Shown here: piece by piece, positions 7,969 through 14,292 of the stretch
Numbering within the stretch: the stretch's first letter is position 1
How the letters are laid out: each line of letters starts with the position of its first letter
Origin: Oscillospiraceae bacterium
Lineage (GTDB): Bacteria; Bacillota; Clostridia; Oscillospirales; UBA929
DNA length: 40,408 nt
Assembly: GCA_031271525.1 (NCBI GenBank)
Contig: JAISVO010000041.1
Coordinates: 1-40,408, forward strand
Direction of reading: 5' to 3'
Program-made: the position numbers and the translations under genes
Notes under the pieces: model-generated
The model's input: the letters and a program-made list of their open reading frames with translations, nothing else
What the model was told of the DNA's origin: nothing
The model's database searches: none

Positions 7969-8397
7969 CTACCGTTTAATGCTTACCGTGAACCAAATCC
8001 AAAACGGCGCGCCGGCGGCGCCCGCCCAGAGAGCGGGACTGCCGAGCCATCCGGGCGGCACCGGACGGCCCCAGAAGACCGCGAACGCCACACAGACGGC
8101 GGCAACGGCGCACGCCAGCACTCCTCCGGCCGCGATGTCCTTCACCGCGCCGACCGCCGGCGACGGGTCGGGCTTCATCGCGTCGCAGAGCCGCTCCAAA
8201 GCGCTGTTCAGCGCCTCCGCGCCGATCACCGCGCCGCAGGTAACAAAGAGCGCCGCCCACGCGGAAGGGTCCTTCACACCGAAGAAGAAACCGGCCAGAA
8301 CGACATAATACACCGCCGCGAGGTGGAGGCGCATATTCCTCTCTTCCCGGACAACCCTGACAAGCCCCCGCAGGGCACAGCGAAAACTCCGGATCAT
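7969..8397 (-). CDS. dgkA: Diacylglycerol kinase / undecaprenol kinase (DgkA family)
   Basis: A 142-residue integral membrane kinase. In Bacillota this family mainly phosphorylates undecaprenol to recycle the cell-wall lipid carrier. The family motifs are present: EERNMRLHL near residue 20, EALNSALERLCD near 60 (the usual form is E.-NTAIE) and VKDIAAGGVL near 83. Three membrane helices are visible, and a Trp/Pro/Ala-rich C-terminus extends beyond the usual end. ATG at 8397 overlaps the ybeY stop as ATGA, so the genes are coupled. The order ybeY-dgkA is standard for the phylum. Confidence 0.9.
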   Translation of the reverse strand: MIRSFRCALRGLVRVVREERNMRLHLAAVYYVVLAGFFFGVKDPSAWAALFVTCGAVIGAEALNSALERLCDAMKPDPSPAVGAVKDIAAGGVLACAVAAVCVAFAVFWGRPVPPGWLGSPALWAGAAGAPFWIWFTVSIKR

Positions 8398-8849
8398 CGG
8401 GTCAACTCCAGCCGCGCCATCACGGCTTCCTCCTTGCGGCGCATCACGGCGCGCTCCCATTCCCCCTCGTGGTCGAACCCCAGCAGGTGCAGGGCGCCGT
8501 GCGCCGCCAAATACGCAAGCTCCCGCTCCGCCGAGTGTCCGTAAGCGAGCGCCTGCGCGGCGGCGCGATCCTCCGCGATCAGGATATCCCCCAAGAAGAC
8601 ACGACCGGTATCCGGGTCGGGAAGGGGTATCTCATCGGGACCCCACGCCGGGAAGGAGAGGACATCGGTGATCTTGTCGATCCCCCGGCGGAGCCGGTTG
8701 ACCGCCAGAAGCTCCCCGTCGGGCATCAAAAAAACATCGACAAGACAGCAAAAATCCAGCCGCTCATTTTTTACGGCGATCCGGACCGCGCGGCGGAGAA
8801 GGGTCGCGATCTCTTCGTCGGCGCGTACCCGCGCGCGGCAGCGGGTCAC
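8394..8849 (-). CDS. ybeY: rRNA maturation endonuclease YbeY
   Basis: A 151-residue YbeY, a zinc-dependent endoribonuclease used in 16S rRNA 3'-end maturation and ribosome quality control. The zinc motif is AAHGALHLLGFDH near residues 113-125, with three histidines. The central ITDVLSFPA segment and GDILIA are also typical. The start is GTG at 8849 and overlaps the phoH stop as GTGA. The 7TM-HD gene pgpH (yqfF), which usually sits between phoH and ybeY, is missing here. Confidence 0.94.
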   Translation of the reverse strand: MTRCRARVRADEEIATLLRRAVRIAVKNERLDFCCLVDVFLMPDGELLAVNRLRRGIDKITDVLSFPAWGPDEIPLPDPDTGRVFLGDILIAEDRAAAQALAYGHSAERELAYLAAHGALHLLGFDHEGEWERAVMRRKEEAVMARLELTR

Positions 8850-9820
8850 CGGTCCCTCCGTCGATTCGCCCGCGCCTCGAAGTCCTCATACGCCTTGACG
8901 ATCCGCTGTACCAGCACATGGCGCACAACATCCCGCGCGGTCAGCTCGCAGACCGCGATGTCCTCCACACCCTTCAAAACACGGACAGCCTCCTTTAAGC
9001 CGCTGACCTTGTCCCGGGGAAGGTCGATCTGGGTCACGTCGCCGGTGATGACCACCTTGGAGCCGAACCCCATCCGGGTCAGGAACATCTTCATCTGCTC
9101 CCGGGTGGTGTTCTGGGCTTCGTCTAGGATAATGAAGGAATCGTCGAGCGTGCGGCCCCGCATGTACGCCAGCGGCGCGACCTCAATCGAGCCGCGCTCC
9201 ACAAACTTATGGTACGTCTCCGACCCGAGCATGTCAAACAACGCGTCGTAGAGCGGACGCAGATAGGGATCCACTTTATTCTGCAAGTCGCCGGGTAAAA
9301 ACCCCAGCTTCTCCCCCGCTTCCACGGCGGGGCGGGTCAGGATGATCCGGCTGACCTCCTTCTGCCGGAAAGCGGTCACAGCCTTCGCCACCGCGAGGTA
9401 GGTCTTCCCGGTGCCCGCCGGCCCGACCCCGATCGTGACCGTGTTCTTCGCGATCGCGTCGAGGTATTTTTTCTGGCCCAGCGTTTTCGCCTTCACCGGT
9501 TTTCCTTTGGCGGTGACGCAGACGGCATCCTTGCCAAGCTCGCTGAGCTTGTCCTCCGCGCCGTCCTCCACCAGCCCGAGGATGTAGCGGACATTCTGCT
9601 CGCTCACCGGCTCGCCCCGAGCCAGCACCGACAGAAGTCCTTCCATCACCTTGACGCCGCGATACACATTCTCCGCCTCGCCGACGATTTTCAGTTCGGT
9701 GTCCCGGTTGATCACCTTGACGCCGACGCTCTGCTCAATCAGCCGGATGTTTTGGTCGAAGGAGCCGAACAGCGCGATCACCTGCTCCAGCCGCTCCACA
9801 TTGATGGTCTGTTCCGTCAT
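8846..9820 (-). CDS. phoH: PhoH-like ATPase (PhoH/YbeZ family)
   Basis: A 324-residue P-loop ATPase of the PhoH-like family, usually next to ybeY and thought to act in RNA or ribosome metabolism. Walker A is GPAGTGKTYLA near residue 137, and Walker B is FIILDEAQNTT near 233. KVVITGDVTQIDLP and the arginine-bearing ILTRPAVEAGEKLGFLPG loop are also diagnostic. The N-terminal part (IRLIEQSVGVKVINRD) is the KH-like domain. It lies 36 bases after yqfD and overlaps ybeY, in the standard order. Confidence 0.95.
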   Translation of the reverse strand: MTEQTINVERLEQVIALFGSFDQNIRLIEQSVGVKVINRDTELKIVGEAENVYRGVKVMEGLLSVLARGEPVSEQNVRYILGLVEDGAEDKLSELGKDAVCVTAKGKPVKAKTLGQKKYLDAIAKNTVTIGVGPAGTGKTYLAVAKAVTAFRQKEVSRIILTRPAVEAGEKLGFLPGDLQNKVDPYLRPLYDALFDMLGSETYHKFVERGSIEVAPLAYMRGRTLDDSFIILDEAQNTTREQMKMFLTRMGFGSKVVITGDVTQIDLPRDKVSGLKEAVRVLKGVEDIAVCELTARDVVRHVLVQRIVKAYEDFEARANRRRDR

Positions 9821-9846
9821 TCGTACAGTCCTTTCTGCCGTGATCC

Positions 9847-9874
9847 CGCAGGTGACTCATGAATCGCCCCTGCG
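9847..9874. repeat. GCAGGGGCGATT-type palindrome at the yqfD 3' end
   Basis: CGCAGG (9847-9852) and CCTGCG (9869-9874) are a perfect inverted repeat with TCATGA at the centre. On the minus strand it encodes the last residues of YqfD (RGDS) and its TGA stop. Confidence 0.5.
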
Positions 9875-11068
9875 AGCCAATACGTCGCCGATCTCAACCT
9901 TCCGGGGGACGTCGATCCGCTCCAGACACTCCGCCGTGAGGGTCGCCGAAACAAAACCCGTTTCGGGGTGGAAGGTTACCGTCTCGGTGAGGATCTCCCC
10001 GCCCGCCGCGAGACCGCCCCGCAGTGTCTGGCTGAGTTCCCGGCGGAGCAGGCTTTCCGCGACCGATTCGTCGAGCTGGTAGGCGACCGGTTCGTACTCG
10101 GTGAACGTCTCGGTCACCAGCGCGACGGGAAAGCTGAAGCCGCCTCCGACGCGGAGGGATTGGGTCTTACTTATCTTATCACACATGGCATAGGGTTGAC
10201 CAGTGTTTCTGTATAAATTCACCCGGCTGCCCGCGAAAACCAAGGCGTACCGCTTCGTCTCGCGCCCGGTATACCGTTTGCCCACCGCCCCCACCGGGGT
10301 GATCGCCTTCAGCTCGGTCCATGTGCGGGCCGTGACATCCGCCCGGGCATTGACCAGACGGACACCGACCTGCGAGGAATCGATCAGCCCGCTGACCAAA
10401 AGCTGCCCCTTCCGCACGGTGTCGCCGGGGAATACCTGCGCCGCCCCCGCAAGGGCGTCGATCCGGGTGATCAGCCCGGGTTTTGCCGCGACAATGTTGA
10501 CCGGGGTGTTCCTCGGATAGATGAGCGGTTTCGCCACCCGCTCCCGCACCACCACCGCAGCCCTGCTGCCCGACACATTGACGGTGATCCAAGAGAGGCC
10601 GTCCAGTTTCATCAAAACCTTGTTCCGGATGTCCACAATGTCGACCGCAGACGCCGGGGAGCCGGTCTTGATCCCGATTTCCCGCAGCGCCTCCAGAATC
10701 GCCTCGCTCGGCACCGTTTTATTCCCCTCCACCGTAAACTCCCAGATATAGCGATTGGAGATAAAGAGCGCCGCGATACAGAGGAGCAGACCCGTGATCA
10801 GCACATACCGCCGCTTGAAGCGCTCCAGAAAGAAGAGCGCCCCCCGCTGCTTGATCGCCGTCAGCGAGCCGCCGAGCTTCACGGCGAACGCTTCCGCTTG
10901 GGGAAGACAGCGCGCCGGGATGGTCGCCTCCAGCCGCAGCTCGCCGATCCGGTCGGCGCCCCAGAACGCGATATGGTGAACCGCGCAGAGGTTGATGAAC
11001 CGCTCCGGATAGGGGCATTCCACCCCGATCCGCACAAACCCGCGCAACAGGTTGACCGCTTTCTGCAT
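9857..11068 (-). CDS. yqfD: Sporulation protein YqfD
   Basis: A 403-residue homologue of YqfD, a mother-cell sporulation membrane protein of Bacillota needed for normal engulfment or spore formation. It has a soluble N-terminal region, one clear membrane helix at about 90-108 (YVLITGLLLCIAALFISN), and a large extracytoplasmic domain starting IWEFTVEGN, with WITVNVSGSRAAVVVRE. ATG at 11068 is preferred over the adjacent TTG because AGGGGG lies eight bases upstream. It is 21 bases downstream of yqfC and upstream of phoH, the conserved order. The final codons and the stop lie in a palindrome. Confidence 0.9.
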   Translation of the reverse strand: MQKAVNLLRGFVRIGVECPYPERFINLCAVHHIAFWGADRIGELRLEATIPARCLPQAEAFAVKLGGSLTAIKQRGALFFLERFKRRYVLITGLLLCIAALFISNRYIWEFTVEGNKTVPSEAILEALREIGIKTGSPASAVDIVDIRNKVLMKLDGLSWITVNVSGSRAAVVVRERVAKPLIYPRNTPVNIVAAKPGLITRIDALAGAAQVFPGDTVRKGQLLVSGLIDSSQVGVRLVNARADVTARTWTELKAITPVGAVGKRYTGRETKRYALVFAGSRVNLYRNTGQPYAMCDKISKTQSLRVGGGFSFPVALVTETFTEYEPVAYQLDESVAESLLRRELSQTLRGGLAAGGEILTETVTFHPETGFVSATLTAECLERIDVPRKVEIGDVLARRGDS

Positions 11069-11089
11069 CAACAGATCCCCCTATCCGTG

Positions 11090-11359
11090 TCAGTAGATAA
11101 ACTCGATGTTGAAGATGAGGCCCTCCAGCCGCAGCTCGCTCCCTGTCATGGCGCGGATGCGGAATCCCTCGCCGGTCAGCTTCAATACGGCCTCGCCGCC
11201 GTTGACATGGACCTCGCGCGGACCGTATTCCAACAGCCCCTTATGGTTTTCAACATAGATCTCGCGGTAGCCGTGGATGATGACCTTGGGCACGTTTGCC
11301 GCCACTTCCGCCGGGATGTCCATCCTCCGCGCGGCCTTTTCCAGAAAGCTCTCCTTCAC
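11090..11359 (-). CDS. yqfC: Sporulation protein YqfC
   Basis: A small protein of about 89 residues matching YqfC. The core VIIHGYREIYVENHKGLLEY resembles the family's IENH+GLL segment, and it is followed by VHVNGGEAVLKLTGEGF and a C-terminus ending in a hydrophobic strand. The start is uncertain. GTG at 11359, behind GGGGGTG, gives a normal family length, while the frame is open to a TTG at 11422. In Bacillus subtilis yqfC and yqfD are expressed in the mother cell under sigma-E. I could not identify a convincing sigma-E promoter here. It is divergent from the single-strand-binding-like gene. Confidence 0.82.
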   Translation of the reverse strand: MKESFLEKAARRMDIPAEVAANVPKVIIHGYREIYVENHKGLLEYGPREVHVNGGEAVLKLTGEGFRIRAMTGSELRLEGLIFNIEFIY

Positions 11360-11532
11360 GCATGACACCCCCACCACCAAAGCTATGCGAAAAACAGAGG
11401 GAAGATGTCGTACAGTTGACAACGGGCAGGTCGTCCAGAAAGAAGGGGGATGTCATGTCCTCCCATGCCGGCGCATATACATTCCAATAAAACCGATGCG
11501 GCCGGGCGGTCGCCTTCGAGGTGGAATGATTG

Positions 11533-12153
11533 ATGAACAGTGTGATGCTGCGGGGGATCGCCGCCGAGGCGGCGGAAGTGAACCATATCTCGCATGAGGC
11601 GCGGTTTTACCGCTTGTGGCTGGACGTCAGCCGCCTGTCGGGGAAGGTTGACAGGCTTCGCGTCCTCCTCCCGGAGGAGGTCTTGGGAGGATTGAACCCT
11701 GCCGCCGGCGACGGACTGGAGGTCACCGGGCAGATGCGTACCTACAACAACAAAACAGGGATCGGGGGCCGGCTGATCGTATCCGCACTGGCGCGGGAGA
11801 TCACCCCAAGGAACGGCGAGCCGGTCAACCGGCTCTTCGTCAGCGGCACCCTCTGCCGGGCGCCCAGTTACCGGAAGACGCCGCTGGGACGCGAAATCTG
11901 CGACATTATGCTGGCGGTGCCCCGCTCCTATAACCGCACGAACTACCTTCCGCTCATCGCGTGGGGCGGGGCGGCCCGCGTCTGCGCGCAGATGGAGACG
12001 GGGCAGCCCCTCTTCGCCGAGGGGCGGTTCCAATCCCGCGCCTACACCAAGCAGCTCGGCGAGGAAACCGTCGGTATGACCGCCTATGAGGTGTCCGTCT
12101 TACGGCTCGCCGTCAGCGAGGAGGAACTGCAGGAGTTGGCGACGGACAGTTAA
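11533..12153 (+). CDS. Single-stranded DNA-binding-like protein with two OB-type halves
   Basis: A 206-residue protein. ATG at 11533 follows GAGGTGG at good spacing (a TTG directly precedes it). The second half (from NRLFVSGTLCRAPSYRKTPLG to VSVLRL) reads like an SSB-type OB fold: a G.L...P..R.TP.G.....-..A strand pattern, YLPLIAWG, and a G..L..EGR.QSR segment. The first half (VMLRGIAAEAAEVNHI through RLIVSALARE) has a weaker but parallel pattern, so the protein may carry two OB folds. It lacks the acidic DDDIPF-like C-terminal tail of canonical SSB and ends EELQELATDS. It stands alone and is divergent from yqfC. A role in DNA binding is inferred from the fold, not shown. Confidence 0.7.
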   Translation: MNSVMLRGIAAEAAEVNHISHEARFYRLWLDVSRLSGKVDRLRVLLPEEVLGGLNPAAGDGLEVTGQMRTYNNKTGIGGRLIVSALAREITPRNGEPVNRLFVSGTLCRAPSYRKTPLGREICDIMLAVPRSYNRTNYLPLIAWGGAARVCAQMETGQPLFAEGRFQSRAYTKQLGEETVGMTAYEVSVLRLAVSEEELQELATDS

Positions 12154-12190
12154 CAATGGGAGGACGAGGGGACGAATAGGGCAAATTCTG

Positions 12191-12219
12191 TTGCGCCTGC
12201 GGCTGGTTCGGTGTATACT
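12191..12219 (+). promoter_or_regulatory. Sigma-A type promoter for the aldo/keto reductase gene
   Basis: TTGCGC (12191-12196), a 17-base spacer and TATACT (12214-12219). It lies 29 bases before the ATG. The same TTGCGC-17-TATACT arrangement occurs in front of birA. Confidence 0.65.
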
Positions 12220-12248
12220 GCTTGTAACATGAGTACGGGAGGGCGGCT

Positions 12249-13418
12249 ATGCAAACAACCACCGACCCCAAAACGGGGGACAGGCTTTCGGTTCTCGGAT
12301 TCGGCTGTATGCGGTTCCCGATGGATGCCGGCAAAACCGAGCGGCTGATCCTAAAAGCCATCGAAAGCGGCGTGAACTACTTCGACACCGCATACATCTA
12401 CCCCGGCAGCGAAGCGACCCTCGGCAGAATTCTTGAAAAGCACAACCTGCGGGACAAAGTCCATATAGCGACTAAGCTGCCCTTTCAGAAGTGCAAGACG
12501 GCGGACGACTTCGACCGCATTTTCAACGAGCAGCGCGAGCGGCTCAAGACAGCGTATATTGACTATTACCTCATCCATAACATCTCCGACCTCAAGGCAT
12601 GGAGGCATCTGCAAGAGATGGGGATCGAGGCGTGGATCCAGCGCAGGAAGGCGGAGGGAACCATCCGCCGGTTCGGGTTCTCGTTTCACGGTTCGCAGCG
12701 GGGATTCCTCGACCTTATCGAGGCGGCTGACTGGGACTTCTGCCAGATCCAATACAACTACATGGACGAGAATTATCAGGCGGGGCGCGCCGGGCTTTAC
12801 CGCGCGACCGAGCTGGGGATACCGGTCGTCATCATGGAACCGCTCCTCGGCGGGAAACTCGCGACAGGACTGCCCCCCAAGGCGCTGAAGCTGTTCAAGG
12901 AGGCCGCCCCGGGCCGGTCGGCTGCTTCTTGGGCGTTCCGGTGGCTTTGGAACCAGCCGGGGATAACGGTTGTCCTGAGCGGGATGAACGGCGAGGACCA
13001 ACTGGAGGACAACCTCGCGGCGGCGGCCGACGCCAAACCGGGGATGCTCACCGAGGCGGAGAGCGCCGTTTTCCCGCCGGTGGTCGCGGCGCTCCGGGAA
13101 GCCTATAAAATCTCCTGCACCGGATGCAACTACTGTATGCCCTGCCCGCAGGGGGTCAACATCCCCGGCTGTTTCGCGGCGTACAACACCTCCTTCGTGA
13201 TGGGGTACGTCTCGGGGATGACGCAGTATCTCACCGGCACAGGGGTGAATCACCCCGAGAAGAAGCACGGCGCGCGCAACTGCACACAGTGCGGCGCGTG
13301 CGTGAAAAAATGCCCGCAGCAGATCAATATCCCAACAGAACTCAAAGCCGTGACAAAACGGCTCGAACCGCTCTGGTTCAAGCCGATATTGTGGGCGATA
13401 CGGAAGTTTATGGGGTAG
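12249..13418 (+). CDS. Aldo/keto reductase with C-terminal 4Fe-4S ferredoxin-type domain
   Basis: A 389-residue protein. Residues 1-270 form an aldo/keto reductase barrel with the tetrad Asp46 and Tyr51 (FDTAYIY), Lys76 (ATKLP) and His110 (YLIHNIS). The C-terminus carries two cysteine clusters, Cys290/293/296/299 (CTGCNYCMPCPQGV) and Cys345/348/351/355 (CTQCGACVKKCPQQI), typical of 4Fe-4S binding. This fusion is common in anaerobic Clostridia and is usually annotated as an oxidoreductase of the aldo/keto reductase family; the substrate is unknown. GGGAGGG precedes the ATG, and a promoter is visible at 12191-12219. A nine-base hairpin lies just after the stop. Confidence 0.92.
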   Translation: MQTTTDPKTGDRLSVLGFGCMRFPMDAGKTERLILKAIESGVNYFDTAYIYPGSEATLGRILEKHNLRDKVHIATKLPFQKCKTADDFDRIFNEQRERLKTAYIDYYLIHNISDLKAWRHLQEMGIEAWIQRRKAEGTIRRFGFSFHGSQRGFLDLIEAADWDFCQIQYNYMDENYQAGRAGLYRATELGIPVVIMEPLLGGKLATGLPPKALKLFKEAAPGRSAASWAFRWLWNQPGITVVLSGMNGEDQLEDNLAAAADAKPGMLTEAESAVFPPVVAALREAYKISCTGCNYCMPCPQGVNIPGCFAAYNTSFVMGYVSGMTQYLTGTGVNHPEKKHGARNCTQCGACVKKCPQQINIPTELKAVTKRLEPLWFKPILWAIRKFMG

Positions 13419-13432
13419 ATATGGGCGGTGTC

Positions 13433-13455
13433 GGGGGATGACGTGTTCATCCCCC
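13433..13455. repeat. Hairpin after the aldo/keto reductase gene
   Basis: GGGGGATGA (13433-13441) and TCATCCCCC (13447-13455) form a perfect nine-base stem with a five-base loop. No U-run follows on either strand, so it is not a standard terminator. It may slow transcription or belong to the palindromic repeats seen elsewhere. Confidence 0.5.
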
Positions 13456-13465
13456 TAAAATATCC

Positions 13466-13495
13466 TTGCTCCAAACCCTCTTCCTGTGGTATACT
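13466..13495 (+). promoter_or_regulatory. Sigma-A type promoter for the COG2426-type membrane protein gene
   Basis: TTGCTC (13466-13471), an 18-base spacer and TATACT (13490-13495), about 45 bases before the TTG start. Confidence 0.55.
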
Positions 13496-13539
13496 ATCCT
13501 GTGTTGACATAACACAGCGAATCGCAGGAGGACAACCCG

Positions 13540-14043
13540 TTGGCCGAATTTTTAGAAAGCTTGACCGAGTATCTGCGGAGTCTCGACGATTGGTATAAAG
13601 CGATGATGACCTTCCTGATCTCGATTGTCCCGGTCATCGAGCTGCGGGGCGCGATACCGGTGGCGGCGCACGCCGGGCTGCCGTGGTTTGCGGCGCTGCC
13701 GTCGGCAGTCCTCGGGAATATGCTGCCGGTGCCCTTCATCATGATCTTCGGACGCCGCTTCTTCGCTTGGCTGCGCCGCCATACGCCGTTCGGGAAGCTC
13801 GCGGACCGGCTGGAAGCCCGCGCCGAAAAGAAGATCGACACCGTGCGGAAATACCAGTTCTTCGGACTGCTGATTTTTGTCGCGATCCCTCTTCCCGGCA
13901 CCGGCGCGTGGACCGGCGCGCTGATCGCCGCCATGATGGACCTGCGGATGCGTACCGCCGTCCCTTCCATTCTGCTCGGCGTTATCGGCGCGGGGCTGAT
14001 CATGTCGGCGTTGTCGTACGGATTGTTTGGCTTGGGGGCGTAG
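13540..14043 (+). CDS. Small multidrug-export-like membrane protein (COG2426/PF06695 type)
   Basis: A 167-residue hydrophobic protein. The start is TTG at 13540, with AGGAGGACA placed ideally upstream, so the initiator is rare but well supported. The family signature is visible: VPVIELRGAIPVA near residue 30, a membrane segment ending GNMLPVPFIMIFGRR, and IFVAIPLPGTGAWTGALIA near 115. Four hydrophobic segments are likely. Members are annotated as putative small multidrug exporters on weak evidence, so transport function is not established. The gene is alone with its own promoter. Confidence 0.82.
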   Translation: MAEFLESLTEYLRSLDDWYKAMMTFLISIVPVIELRGAIPVAAHAGLPWFAALPSAVLGNMLPVPFIMIFGRRFFAWLRRHTPFGKLADRLEARAEKKIDTVRKYQFFGLLIFVAIPLPGTGAWTGALIAAMMDLRMRTAVPSILLGVIGAGLIMSALSYGLFGLGA

Positions 14044-14053
14044 AAGCGCGTAA

Positions 14054-14071
14054 CCAAAGCCCCTGCTTTGG
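14054..14071. repeat. Hairpin after the COG2426-type gene
   Basis: CCAAAGC and GCTTTGG flank a four-base CCCT loop, starting ten bases after the stop codon. There is no following U-run, so termination is possible but unproven. Confidence 0.4.
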
Positions 14072-14100
14072 CATAGGATACCCTATCGGGGGTGTTTTCC

Positions 14101-14292
14101 GTGCTGTATACGTGTATATTCGCCGTTTTATGCGCTTATGGCTTGGTCATGGCGTTTTGGGCGGTTTTGGGACGCCGGATCGGATTTGGCTTGGTCCTCG
14201 AAGAGCCCGTGTGGCTGAGATCGGTTTGCAAAGGAGCATGTCCGGATGGACGAGAATCTGGAGGGTCGGATTCAATCGGTCGTCTACAGTAA
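14101..14292 (+). CDS. Possible small membrane protein overlapping the recD2 start
   Basis: An open frame from GTG at 14101 (or 14092) encodes about 63 residues. A GGGGGTG sequence lies seven bases upstream. The first 27 residues are strongly hydrophobic (LYTCIFAVLCAYGLVMAFW), like a single membrane helix. The tail is unremarkable and overlaps recD2 by 47 bases in another frame. I do not recognise it. The overlap and the uninformative tail make it doubtful, and the true product could be shorter, or the region could simply be the recD2 leader. Confidence 0.25.
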   Translation: MLYTCIFAVLCAYGLVMAFWAVLGRRIGFGLVLEEPVWLRSVCKGACPDGRESGGSDSIGRLQ

